From Klebsormidium nitens (Eukaryota; Streptophyta; Klebsormidiophyceae; Klebsormidiales; Klebsormidiaceae), in NCBI GenBank assembly GCA_000708835.1, contig DF237667.1, forward strand, positions 7,337 to 41,095: DNA of 33,759 nucleotides, read 5' to 3'. Position 1 is the first letter of the stretch. Each line of letters opens with the position of its first letter. A model generated the notes under the pieces. It did not search any database. It had not been told where the DNA came from and saw only the letters and a list, made by a program, of their open reading frames with translations. Positions 1 through 11,491 of this stretch are shown piece by piece. A program made the position numbers and the translations under genes.

Positions 1-98
1 CCCCCCTCCCACGGGCCGGCCCCACCCCACCGAAGCGGGAGTCGGCTCCCCTGCCCCCCCCCTCCCACAGCCCCCCCTGCCAGCCATGCCCTCCCCCC

Positions 99-176
99 AT
101 GGCCCAGCCTCAGCCTGCACTTAGCGCCCCCCTCGCAGAGCAGACCGCAGTCCAATGGGGCGGCCGCCAGCATTGA
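99..176 (+). other. 25-codon ORF in frame with the bZIP first exon, ending TGA CTA
   Basis: An ATG at 99 opens 25 codons that end in TGA at 174-176. The same frame then stays open from 177 to the donor at 487. It may be an upstream ORF, the true N-terminus read through the stop, or the end of a noncoding leader if an intron acceptor is used at 183-184 (ctacctag). The stop is followed directly by CTA, the known readthrough-promoting context. Confidence 0.35.
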
Positions 177-3100
177 CTACCTAGCAACTCTCCAAGCCGG
201 ACGAGCACCCCCCCCGGCGCATCGCTGCGCACCGTTCCCTCTCCCCAATCGCTCTCCATCCGGTTGTCGGAGCCAAAGCCGGAGCCGGTGCTCTTCTCTC
301 CCACCAGCCTGCCTAGCGCGCATGCGCAGCGCTTTCTGACATCAGCGGGCTCTGAAGCTGCCCTCCGGAAAGCGCAACCGCTCGCGGAGCGGAGCTCCCT
401 CGAGAAGAGCCTCGCGGCGGGGCTGGACGTGCGGGACATGATCGACGCGCTTGTGGTGGAGCGGTTACGCGAGTTTACAAATCTAGGTAAGCCATATTTC
501 CTGGTTTTGAAGACAAGTGGATTTGTTGGAGGTTATCAAAGGTTAGGGCCAGGCAGCCAAGTGCTCTTTGGCACCTGGTTGGCAAGTATGGCGGCATCCT
601 TGCAGCGTCAGGGTCATCGACTGTCTGCTCCTTGCAAGGCTGCTTAAGCACCGCAGCACTTATGACACCACTCGCCTACCTAGTAAAGGTTGCTGTAAGG
701 AACCTCAAATCGGCAACTGAGCTCTGCTTGCCACCCTTGCCTGCCCTGGGTTCATCGTGCCGTTGACCTGCCGTACACACAAGTTGGAAGCCTTTACGCC
801 TCAATCAAGCAAGTGCTGCGCCAAGCATTCGCGCGGTTCTTTATCAACCATCTTACCCCGCTTCTCTGTTCAGGGACATCTGCAGCGCCAGCCACATGGC
901 CCGCCGGCGGCGGAGCTTCGTCCAGCCACGAGGGGGGCCATGGGCCGGGGGGAAGCCCCACAAGCGACCAGGAGGGGGGATCCCTCCGGCCAAGCCACAG
1001 GGAGTGGCTGACGAGGCTAGCAGCGGTGCGCTTCTATTCCAAACGTTGAGGGTTTACCTGGCTGTAGATGTCTTACGTCCATATCCATGCCTTTTGAGAT
1101 TGTTCAGACTCGGATCCAGATTGGGGCAAACGTCTTATTTTCTTGTTTGTTTCTTTGAGGATTGCAGTCAAAGCAGTCCGTGTCACACAACATTCTCACC
1201 ATGCGATTGTGCTGGTACAGTGTCACATTGAGCAGTATATTGTCTGCACCGGCACAGATCTGCAGACATGAACCCCCCGCTTTGGGCTCCAAAGCAAAAG
1301 CCCACCCGCTCACGGAATCTACGAGGGGGTCTGGGTACTCAAGTCTCGCGACGTGACGTGTGCAGGGGCGGGATACGGAGGGTCCCCCGAAGAAGGAGCC
1401 GTCGCGCAGCCGCGAGAGTGATGCAGAGGAAGGGCGCAAGAAGCGCAGCCGCTCACGCAGCCGATCGTCGTCGCCGCACGAGGGGCAGGGCGGGCACGAA
1501 AGGTGGGGCAGCAGAGCAAATGTGCCTTACTGTGATTGTCCATGTGGGTCGACTGCTGTGTACATTGATGACATGCGGCGTCCACTCCGGTGTGGAGGGA
1601 TGAGGAACTTTGTTGGTCGCAATTCCTCTTGGAACGTGCTTGGAATGTCACCCGCAAATTCTGAATGGAGCTTCCTGCTCAAGACGGCTTGACCGCTGTC
1701 CCGTGTCCGCACTTTTGATCAGCTCTTTGTCAATCAGCCTCCGTCAAGACGAAGTCAGATTTATAAGAAGTGCGGTACATTCCTTGATGCTTTGGTGCTC
1801 GGTCGCAGAGGCTACAGCAGTAAAGAGAGACCAGATTAGCATCGAGCAATTATCGAAATGTGAGCTTAGCGCAGAGTTGCGCTCGCAGTCACGTCTAGCA
1901 GTCAATCGTTTTTGTTTGTATTTTCAGCAAGTTCCCGAGACGACAAAGCAAAGTGGCAGGGGTAAAAGGCGATCGCTGGAAACCCGCCTCTTCAGTCCGG
2001 GCCTTGCAGAAATCCACAGGAACATATCCGGGCTCCTAAGGACGGGCGGCAACCACGCCGCAGGAGGATGACATGGCTTGTTCCTGGGTCTAAAAACGGT
2101 CATGAAGACGATCGTTGAAGCTCTGGAATGTCTGAGCGTGAAAGCATCGAGATCCGGACTCTGTACAGTCTCCAGGATTGTGGAGGATACAAATATCCTG
2201 ATGAGTGCGTTGACTTTGGACGATCAATCGTTCTGTTTGGTCCAAAACACATCGCCTCATCGCCTGGCTTTGCTGCGGCGACCCCGCTCGTTGAGATGCG
2301 TCGCTTGTCCCCAAATCTTTCACCACAGTCACTGAAGTTTAAACTTCTGAGCACAAAAGCACCCATGCCCGCAAACGTCTCATCTCCGGACGTTGCCACG
2401 CACAGGGCTGGCTTGGTTTAACCTCACCCAACAGGATCGTTTTAGGTCCGACAGGCCGGTACAGCAGCACAAAGCAACGACGCGGATGTCATGAGGATGC
2501 AGAAAAGCCCATCAAAAACGCATCATCTCGGATCGCCAGCTAGTCTAATTATGGGACACCAAGCATGCAGGGTGGGCGGCAACCGCGAGGCGGTGCGCAA
2601 GTACCGCGAGAAGAAGAAGGTCGAGTTCGCGAGCATGCAGAACCAGCTGGCGCAGCTGCACAAGCTGTGCGCCGCGCAGGACGACCAGCTGCGCCACAAG
2701 GTCAGCACTGACGTCAGCATTCACGCACCGCTTTTCTGCATTGGATCACGGCGACTTTTGACCCAAAAGTCACTGCCTATGGGCGGGTAGGGCTCGGTTG
2801 CGTTTTTGAATGGGTAGCGGTACGGAGCATGACTCCTGGTTTCGGGTGTGATGTTGAGTAAGGGCGGCCTTGAGCTGAAGTCACCGCGGAGGGACTGGTT
2901 CCTTTGCGTGTTTGGGGTGGGTAGGGGTATGGAGCTTGTTGATCTCGGGTTTGCGTTCTCAATTTGTGCGAGCTGGGAGCACTGATGCAACTCAACCTAG
3001 GCCCGATATCTACGCAAGACTGAGACGTATGGTCAGCACCGCCGCTTTAGCCCATGTTCCCGACACTGCGCAACGATTGGACCACGGTCGGTGTGCTGTG

Positions 3101-3677
3101 GTGCAGTCTTGTATTGATTGGAAGACATTCAGTCTGTGAATGCTGAGGTTGAATCTCACTTGCCGTTTTGAAAGAGATAGCCTCGAGAAAGCAGATGTGG
3201 TCAAATTGAACGCACTGCTGTCTGCTTTTGAACAGCGTCTGTAGAAAAGAGGGAACACTGCGTGCAGTAATTCCAAAAGATGAGAATCTCGCTGCCCCTG
3301 GCGGCCTCTGTTGTCTGTGTCCTCCGACGTGGAGAAATGAGGGGTCTCAGGTACAGGGCTGCCCCTCACGTCCCCAGCGCGACCCGCATGGTAGTCCTAG
3401 AAACGGGGCCCATCTTGGCTGTTGGCCATAAATTCAGGCTGGGAATTTTTGCCTTGGTTATGAGACGCAGATTGAGTTTTCGCAGCCCCCGGCCCCGGTC
3501 GGCCAAGTGCGCTTATTTTGGATTCTGACCACACGCGTGATTTTGCAGGCGCGCTTGGAGGAGGAGCTGGTGGCCTTGTGGCGGCAGATCGCGGGGCTGC
3601 AGGAGAAGGTGTCGCGGGGGCACAACCTGCTGGTCTCGGAACTCTTTGCGATCAAGCCGCCACGGTCGCTGACGTGA
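177..3677 (+). CDS. bZIP transcription factor, plant group F-like (5 exons, 5' end uncertain)
   Basis: DNA-binding nuclear factor. Exons by matched GT/AG phases: open from 177 (or ATG 438) to 486, 874-1025, 1366-1502, 2571-2700, 3549-3677; stop TGA. From ATG 438 the spliced CDS is 597 nt (198 aa), but coding-like sequence continues upstream of that ATG, so the N-terminus is probably longer or starts in an earlier exon. Exon 3 is Arg/Ser-rich and acidic (RSRSRSRSSSP). Exon 4 holds the basic region NREAVRKYREKKK with the N-x7-R signature, followed by a zipper (MQNQLAQL, then LEEELVALW in exon 5). This basic region closely resembles Arabidopsis bZIP19/23 as I know them, which sense zinc deficiency. 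No Cys/His-rich zinc-sensor motif is visible upstream, so the zinc role is not supported. The intron 2701-3548 holds a diverged duplication of about 105 bp (near 2800 and 2905). Confidence 0.85.
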
Positions 3678-5528
3678 TGGCGAGCGTGTGTCGACAACAA
3701 GCAGTGGTTTTAAATCGTATGTGGGACGCGCGGTGTGTTTGCTACTCGCCAGCTTGCAGCGCTGGCGTTTAAATAGATTGCTCAATTGAACTCGGGGATC
3801 GTCAGACGTGCACTGATGCCAAGTGGTGAGAGGTTGCCTCTCCTGTGTGAGAGGGCGACTTGAGAGTGTTCGCTAATCCTATGCACAGAGGGAGTCCAGC
3901 GACAGCAAGTTGTTCTGAAAGTACTACGTTACCTATAGAGTTCAGCATGTGTATCAGCCTAAAGCCGCCTAGATTGGTTAGCTATACCCAAGTGTACATT
4001 GACTGGGGCTGCGTTGGGTCGTGGTGAACGTTGTTCGCGTAATTGTTGGTCAGGAATCTTGGCTCCCCCCGAGGCACGTTTGTGCGGTATTTTACATGCC
4101 AAAGTGCAAGCGACGCATGAGAGAAATGGTCATGGATTCCTACAGGATTGGAATATGAGAGCCGGCTCGCTGCAACCATATGGATCCAACTTTGCAGATT
4201 GTATACATCCGATTCTTTTTGCCAGGTCGTGGCCGGTTGAAAGTCCTTGAGCAACATTGTGCCCTGGCACTTGGACGGTTGCATTCGTATGTCAATTATA
4301 CGTGTATTTGTGTGCCGCCGCAGCACGCGCAAACCCGCAAGAATCGGCTGTAGACTTTATCATGCAGTCCTCGATCATGTGCACATGGCCAATTGACTAG
4401 GATGCAAACGCAGGATCGGACATGTGTCTACATACCGTACTGGTACTACAGCTGTTTTGGAATGATGAGGCAGCGCACACGCACATATATACTGCAGGGC
4501 CAGCTTTAACTTGCATGCACGCTGAACTCACATGTACTTTTCGATCTGACAAAAGTCCCAGGATCGGACACATGAAGTACCTGTCGACCATTGCCACGGC
4601 CGGCCCGGCCGCAATAATTGCCTTAAAAAGCAAGTGAGCGATTCGATTACCAAGTATTGGCTAGCCTAACTATAGTAGCGCTAGCCGCAGCGGCCGGCCT
4701 AAGTGATCGACCCATGCGAACAGCCACTAAGCTAGGCCGGTATCTACATCTGGCCTGTACCTTTGAATGGAATAACAGTCGATCATGCACTATTCTGAGA
4801 GCAGCTACTACATTTGCATGTATGCCATGTAGATCAGGTACAAATCCGGCCTTCAAATCCAACTCGTTTGGGCGGCCCGTGCGATCATTGATGTTGAATC
4901 CTCATAAAAGGCTTACCGGCCGTACGAAGCTAGAGCCCTAGCTAGTTACGCTCGCATGATCATGCCCTTTGCTGCGTAATTGGGTCCTCTGCTCACTGCA
5001 TTCCCTGCATGTCGGGATTGAATTGATTGGGTGGCATCGCTCCCGAATACGGTGTGATTGGCGGCTGCCGTCGTGCACACCTCGCGTATACGACGAGTAT
5101 GCGCCAATGGTACACTAATTCCAAGATAGTAGCACATGCCTGCAGAGTTCTCAAAGAGAAAGCGTGCATGCCCTGGGAGGCGAAGTTAACACAAGCAATT
5201 GTTTCGATGACGCCAGGTCGCATACGCAAATGATCCTTAACTATGCAGAAGAGCAATTTCAGCAAGCGTGGTTGCACGCCCCAACCGTCAAGCGACTCCC
5301 CGAGTTGATTGTTCAAAGCCCGGATATGTGTCGCAAGCGAAAGCGCTACCGCGGCTCTAATATAGTACACAACTCCAAGCCGCTCCGTACACCAACCAAC
5401 TCTGCTGGCTTTGAATACATGTTCCGGTAATGTCCGTATTGTACTGCACACGAGATATCTGTGTTGTATCATAGTGTTTGTTTGGCATCTGGGATGCGTG
5501 TCTAACGACAAACGTGCGAAGGCTCGTA
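3678..5528. other. convergent intergenic region
   Basis: This lies between the 3' ends of the bZIP gene and the FkbM gene. I see no exon with convincing splice sites or codon bias. The stretch from about 4500 to 4950 is rich in short palindromes (ggccggcccggcc, ctagctag, catgatcatg), and the words aggatcggacatgtg and aggatcggacacatg recur at about 4410 and 4560. It should hold the 3' UTRs of both genes. Confidence 0.6.
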
Positions 5529-8500
5529 TCAAGCTTTTTTCCGCACAGCCAGCACGTACTCAGAGTTAAAGCCAGAGTCAATGTCGAAGTCATTCTCAAG
5601 CGCGCTCGTGACTGCTTCGGTACATCCCGGTACGAACCGGTCGTGAAGCTCGATGGCCACGGCTTTGACCCCCGCCAGCCACGCGAGCCGATTCACAGCG
5701 CTCGGGGTGAATACGCCCTTCTCGGAACTCTGCATGCAGCGCCATGGCACTCGTCAGACAGATTACGGGAACGAGAGCACGGCCCACGCCTGGTACGTCG
5801 GAACCGCTCTTCTGAGTCACCTTAGCCGTTTGAGTGAAACTTTTACGTGTTCACTTTTCAACTTAGAATCAGGATGCGGGATGCCGAATTTGTCTGACTT
5901 CAAAGGGCTGAACTTCGGCCGCTGGCACAATTCTCACGATTGCGAAGCACCGTTGCGCAGTGTGCTCTGTACAACGTCCGGATCCGGCGACTTTCGTAAT
6001 CGAAAACGTTCCTACAGGAGGCTGCAAACGTCGGCAATCAATGCCGTCGTCGCATAGTCTGTGTTCATCGTTGTTATTGCCCTTCTGCGACTTCGAATCG
6101 TAGATGCAGGGTCTGGCTGCTCCTTTTCCTAATGCACATACTGAAAACAGGCCCAGAACAAGGAACAAGCCCAGGCATGATGACGTCAGATCCACGAACG
6201 AGCCGTCAGCATCCTACGCCCTGGCGCCTCACCTCGATGTCGATCTTGGCAAAGTCGAAACGCCCAACTTGCAGCAGGTCCTGGATCAAGTCGATCGTGA
6301 GCGCGTTAACACACTCCGCCCCCGGGGGACACGTGTCGGCCTCCCGCAGGATGTGCCCCCACTCGCCGTCCCCGGTAACGGTCACCTCTAGTTGCGTGGT
6401 GCGCTGCCAGATGCCGGCGTGCAACGGGACGACGTTGGGCAAGTGGGCGGTGTTGAGCCGCAGCATCGCGAAGTTGTCGGACGCGGCTTCTACGGACACG
6501 ACCACGGCGTCCGGGAACCTGGTCAAGGGATGGGGTTAGCGTTCAGGTTAAGAAGGAAAATGATTGAAGGCTGTACGAAGTCCGGAAGGAAAAGCGGAGT
6601 GAAACCTGTCACCGACACGACCACGGCGTCCAAGAATCTGATCAGGAGCAGGGTTAGGGTTCTGGTTATTACTTAGAGGCTGTAAAAGTTTGCCAAGTAC
6701 GATTGATGCTTCGAATTGGTGTGAAACTTCTACGAGTTCGACCACCGCGTCCGAGAGGCTGACTAGGAACGCAGAGTTCGGCTTTGGGGTTAAGAAGAGC
6801 CATAAGGAGGAGTGAACTGCTGTAAAGGTCCTTGAAACTCTGAATGATTACAAACGGAGCTCAAAGACACGACCCCAAGATCCTGGTTTGGGGGCCAGGG
6901 TTAAACTCCGGTGTCAAGGAAAGCCACGTACAAGAACAGGATAAGAAACCGGGAGAAGTAAAGATTCAAAAATGAGGTCAAATGGTTGTCCGGAAGAGAG
7001 AGAAATCAGAGAAGCTGTAGAGAGCACCGATCACGTAGTTCGAAGACCCTGAGCAGACGGCGACAGTCAGGCTGACAGGGGAAAACCAATCAAGACTTTC
7101 AAATAACAGTCATGCGAATACGATTAGGGCGCTCGGCGTAGCAGCCAATGTCGGGCTCCGTGCTTTGCGACGCTAAGCAGCATCCGGAAAAGGTGTCCTT
7201 ACAGTGTTTCGAAAGAGTAGATTGAGAACGTTGGAGAAGTACGAACGGGCTTCGTAAATGAGACGTAGAAGCAAGCGCAGTTCTCTTCGACCTCTGTAGC
7301 GGGAGCGAATGATGGATGTGGCACACGGTCGGCTTGTCGAGGTCGACATTCGCGCCCGATTCTGCTCCCGAAGTGTTGTGCGAATCTTTTACACGGGATA
7401 GAAGGTTGGTTCCAGAGTAGAATCAGTGAAAGCGACCGATCATACCGTTTTGCTGACGCAATTCTTACAAAGTCTGCGCGGCGAGGCCAGCTGTTGCTTC
7501 GATCCGTTAGGCAACTCGTCCTAAAAAATGGGACAATCTGGGGAGAATTCCAGCCGAAACGAGATAGACTATTACGCTGACGCAATGCGTACATGTGCCC
7601 AAAGACATGCGCCAACGGAGAGAAGTTCCAGCCAAGACAAGATAGGATATCTTGCTGACGCACTGCTTACATGTGCCCGAAGACCTGCGCGGCGAGGCCG
7701 ATGTTGGCGCCCGCGTCAAGAATGGCGGTCGGCGCGAAGTTCGCGACGAAGCCCAGCTCGACCGTCTCGTACATCTGGCCCAGCACCAGACTGTCCGAAG
7801 TGTCCGGCCGGACGTACACCGGAACGACGCACTCGGACGCCGGACAAGGTACCTGCCCGGAACGGAATGACCGGTTTGAGAAACCTCCTCAAAATTCAGG
7901 GGCAAAGGTTTTGGCCGACATTTTTTGACGGACATTCACCGGAGTGAAGGGCTCGGACGCCGACAAGGTACCTGTCCGAAAATAGAACCTGGTGTGAGCG
8001 GACTGATTAAAGGATGGACATTTGTCCGGGGTGTCCGGCCGGAAGTACACTGAAACGACGCACTCGGACGCCGGACCAGGTACCTGTCCGGTACGGAAAT
8101 CACCCGTTTGAGAAACCTCCTCAAGACTGAAAGCACACAATCGGGCGCCGGATGAGGGACCTGTCCAAGGATTAGAAGCGATTTGAGGGGCTCGTCAAAC
8201 TAGTACTAAAAGATACATGTACTCTGAGCTGATCTGAGCTATCACCAGAGAATATGGAGCTGCAAGAGATTATGAGAACTTCCAAAGTCCTCGTTTCTCA
8301 AGGGCGTTGTTCGCACCTGCTGTTTGATGTAGCCAACGAGACACACGACTTCCGAACCGGCGCCCAGCACATGCGCCTCGTCAAGGGCACGCAGCTCCGG
8401 CTGGGTCAGCCAAGAGTTGTTGAACAGCCACCTGGCAGTGAGGGATTTGGAGATGAGGGTCACGGGTCAAAACAATCTTCTCAGCTATTGCGGGCCGGCT

Positions 8501-10603
8501 GTTCTGTGCGATGCACTGATTGAGCGGAGGGGTAAACGTTGCATAGAAGTTGTTGAATAGCCACCTGACAGCGCCGATCTGCAATTTGAGTTGGAGTGCT
8601 CAAATGGGCGTCTACGCAAATATCATCACCGGGCCACTTTTAGACACGGCCCAGTGCTCGGGGCACAAAAGATAGCAAAAAAAAACCAATCTGTGGCGTC
8701 AGGATACCAGAAAGGTTATGCTTCATTGTTGCTATGCGACGTCAGGCTAACGGTCCCCGCACGCAAACTCTAAGGTGACGGAATCGAACATTTTTACTCA
8801 CATTCCGCGGAATTGTTGAATGGAGTTCACCCACTGAGCTGCAGGGTAAACTGTCTAGTAGCATCCTGTTTTATGAATGACGGATTTGTGTGGTGACTTT
8901 CATAAGTGTTCCGTCTGAACTGGGAAACTCATGTTAGGGCGGCTTTGAAAGTCCTTTGAGTTGTTGGTTATGTTTGGGCACTCTCAAGATGTGGAAAGCA
9001 GGAAACCGATAGCCGTAAAACCTTTGTTTCTAAGAAGAGGCTCCTTTTGGAAAGAGCCAGGAGACAACATATAGTTTCTGAGAACGATAAGGGCTATAAA
9101 CGATACCTCCAAGCCCAAGGGACGGTTGGAGTTGGCTTGGGGGTTAGGGTGGGTTTGGTGCGAAGCGTGTGAGTATACACGTTGAGGGTTTTGGGTTCGT
9201 TTTTTCTCAATAGAAATTACCTGTCATTATGAAGCTGAACATGAACAGAGAATCGAAATTTATGCCAGGAGAGCCACCTGTTTCCGGTGGTAAAGTCGGG
9301 CACCCTCGCCAATGCTTCCTCCAGCGCACTTTGCCCCATGCCACACAGGGCCTTCGTCACCGATATGACATCTGGTCCCGCTCCGCCCTTCTTTCCCACC
9401 AGCTTCGACCTTGCAAACACGTGGGCGGCGCTCGAGCCCAGCGATTGGGTTTCCTGCCAAGGCCGGAGCTTTGGGGCCGCGCCTAGTTGCTGTGGCTGGG
9501 CCTCGTTTTGCAGTAGCTGCTCAAAGTGGCTGTGGGAGGAGATCGCCAATGTGGAAGCGAGTTGGCTCTGCAAAGTGGGGGACAGAGGAGGGGAATGTGA
9601 GAAGATAAAAAGGGCCAGGTGGGCAAGGTGGCAAAAGGAGGATGGGATTCTGCAGCTAGATGTGGGTCCAAATGTGGGCTGATCGACTGGGTGGGAAGCA
9701 TTTTCTGAATGTTTGAAGGATGTTACTCGTTAAAAGGGCGTGACATTCCGAGAGAACCCTTCTTTGATGACATTTATCCTGAATGCAGTGCGTTACATGG
9801 TATGTAGGTTGGCACTCAGGGCTGCATAAATAGTTGCAGAGTTCCGACCAGAAATGCTGGCTTACTAAGCTTCACTTCTGGGAATTTTGGCCTAATGGTG
9901 TTCATTGATCAGAATGTTAGTCATGGATGATTACTGTTTTTGGATCCTACCGCTCTTTTTGTTCTCTTGGAAGGATGTAAACATAGTGTTTACAGCTCAA
10001 CTCTTCACCAAAACCTGGCATAAGTTGACTGACTGAAAAAGCCAATTGCCCACCATTATACTACCTCATAACCACCTGGTTTGAGCATGTCCTGTTCTTA
10101 AAGAGCAACTCTTATGCAGAGCAGCATTGAGGTTGTTTCAAGCTGATGAAAGCACTCTAGCTCAAGCAAACTCATCAAGAATCCCTTCAGTATCACACTT
10201 GCGCCCAAGAATGTTGCATCTTCGCAGACTCTGAAAGAGGGTGCGAATACTGCTCACATCTGCACTGCAGCATTCCTCCCTTTGTCTGAGCCTTTGAAAG
10301 AGCTCAACAAAGCATGCGCATGACATCAGCGACGTGTGAACTGGCGCACCTGTGACGCCTCCAGCGCAGTTAGTGCCTGGACCACTTTCGCCAGCTCCTT
10401 GGTGACGTCATCAGAGGCCTCCCGTGCCTCGCCAGCACGCCGTCCCTCCACGCAATGCTGTACGCCGTTCGCTGAAGTGAGGAGCTCAGGAACGCGGGCG
10501 GAAGTTCTGAAGGGATCAACAGCAGAAGCGCGCACATGGGGAGAGCAAGAAGGAGGAAGGCTGCGGCGGCGCCTTGCCAGCCAAAGCCTTTCCAGACTGC
10601 CAT
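5529..10603 (-). CDS. FkbM-family methyltransferase, type II membrane (6 exons)
   Basis: A SAM-dependent O-methyltransferase of FkbM (Methyltransf_21) type, the family that methylates sugars and other hydroxyls. Exons in reading order: 10603-10350, 9567-9278, 8431-8317, 7852-7671, 6518-6233, 5729-5529; stop TGA. Phases of the last five exons match exactly (1074 nt, 357 aa). The SAM-binding loop reads ILDAGANIGLAA, then VSVEAASDNF, the later strand KIDIE, and the C-terminal core AIELHDRFVPG. The first exon starts at ATG 10603 with a signal anchor (about residues 10-30, AAAAFLLLALPMCALLLLI), suggesting a Golgi luminal enzyme. Its frame does not continue into the coiled-coil-like end (VTKELAKVVQALTALEASQ) that splices in phase to exon 2, so a one-base shift, or another start, is needed. 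Introns carry exon-edge repeats. Confidence 0.85.
6485..6905 (-). repeat. acceptor-side exon-edge tandem array, FkbM exon 5
   Basis: About four diverged units of about 120 bp. The real exon edge has cgaccacggcgtcc near 6499; copies lie near 6618, 6739 and 6870 (the last much decayed). Each early copy keeps, on the minus strand, a branch-like ctaac/cttaac run, the AG and the start of the exon. Two inner copies sit wholly inside the intron. Confidence 0.8.
7448..7672 (-). repeat. donor-side exon-edge copies, FkbM exon 4
   Basis: The exon end and donor at 7651-7690 (gctgacgcactgcttacatg on the plus strand) recur at about 7573-7612 with the donor-like part kept, and again, more decayed, at about 7449-7490 (tgctgacgcaattcttac). 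Spacings are about 78 and 124 bp. Confidence 0.75.
7800..8200 (-). repeat. acceptor-side exon-edge tandem array, FkbM exon 4
   Basis: The real acceptor/exon start (plus-strand caaggtacctgcccgg at about 7845) is followed by copies at about 7964, 8078 and 8154. Three units share actcggacgccgg..aggtacctg or close variants, and units end with the shared word gtttgagaaacctcctcaa at about 7873 and 8105. Spacing is about 115 bp, then about 78 bp. Confidence 0.8.
8414..8580 (-). repeat. acceptor-side exon-edge duplication, FkbM exon 3
   Basis: The real exon start with its AG (plus-strand gttgttgaacagccacctgg at 8416) recurs as gttgttgaatagccacctga at 8548, 132 bp away. The copy keeps the AG and the GTGGCT exon start. 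Confidence 0.75.
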
Positions 10604-11491
10604 GGTGTAGAAGCACCTCAAATCGACGCCCTGGACAAATTCGTCGTAAAAACGTTCTCACGTGTCGAGAGGTTTACGATGGAAACGCGCTGGGTTTCGT
10701 CCAAGCTCGATTCAAAGGTGAAAGGAGGCGCAGGGCTTCGCTTTGACAGCAATGCAGATCCAGCAATCTGAGAATGGGCAAAGAAAGCTGATTTGAAAAG
10801 TGCTCACAACGACAGATGCGGGCACATGGTGTTGTTTTGAGTCAATTTGACGCTAGTCGCTGGGTAGTCCTGTGCCCTGGCTCCTATCCAGGTCCTACTA
10901 ATACGCACACACTGTTCAACTTTTGAGTTCATAATTTGCAGCGTCGTTGTCCTCGCTGCTTATACGTCGTCCGATGCGATCGACGAGACGTACGAGCCGT
11001 CGATGACCTGCCACGTGTGCTCACTGCAGTGGAACATTCCGGGAACCGGTACCCGATCACAATCTCAGTCTGGAGCATGCCAATTGGCTAACAGTGACAC
11101 TGGAGTCTGCTTTCATACCTAGCCTCTTGGGTTACCGTATGTTGACATCAGTCAGGAAGACTCAGGATACCCCGGTGAGTTCTGCGACTCTGGGAGAGGG
11201 TTACTTTGTCGTTGTAGGTACAGTTGAAACTGGTAGGTATAGGTAGAAGGCACACAAATACCTAATCTGCTTGGCCATCCTGGAAAGTTTGGAGGATTTC
11301 AGAAGCACAGGATCGGCGTACCAAGTGAGTCTCAGGTTTTCCTGAAAGGTCCTGTGATATACTCAACAGTTGAACAGTTGAAGTGCAAAACAACTGAATG
11401 GCACGCAGATTGGCAAAGAGAAGAAGAATTAAGTGCCCCTTCACATGAGCCAGGTGGTCGAGGCTCTGCGGCATCCCGTTTCTTTGAAGAG
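10604..11491. promoter_or_regulatory. shared divergent promoter region
   Basis: The 888 bp between the two head-to-head start codons (FkbM leftward, glycosyltransferase-like rightward) must hold both promoters unless leader exons reach further. I see no clear TATA box. It contains a GC-rich coding-like patch at 10940-11050 that is open on both strands. Confidence 0.5.
10960..11037 (-). CDS. short ORF or leader exon in the divergent promoter
   Basis: An ATG at 11037 opens 25 codons (start MFHCSEHTWQ) ending TAA, with strong GC at third positions. A good donor (gtgagc) follows ATG TTC CAC TGC A in phase 1, and would join in frame to an acceptor (cttcag) inside the FkbM first exon, giving an alternative FkbM start without a signal anchor. 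The opposite strand (reading VVVLAAYTSSDAIDETYEPS) is also open, with an AG at 10940. It may be a leader exon, a small peptide gene or chance. Confidence 0.25.
   Translation of the reverse strand: MFHCSEHTWQVIDGSYVSSIASDDV

Noticed and set aside
110-439. Minus-strand 109-codon open run
   Set aside because: A shadow of the GC-rich bZIP first exon; no splice sites or motifs on that strand.
1929-2067. Possible extra bZIP exon after ttttcag at 1928
   Set aside because: Its phase does not fit between exons ending at 1502 and starting at 2571, which already join perfectly.
4993-5532. Minus-strand 179-codon open run
   Set aside because: No codon bias, no motifs, and it lies in convergent intergenic DNA up to the FkbM stop. 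Chance openness is likely.
7507-7935. Minus-strand 142-codon open run over FkbM exon 4
   Set aside because: It is a different frame from the one holding the SAM-binding loop, and is Arg/Ser-rich from GC content and repeats.
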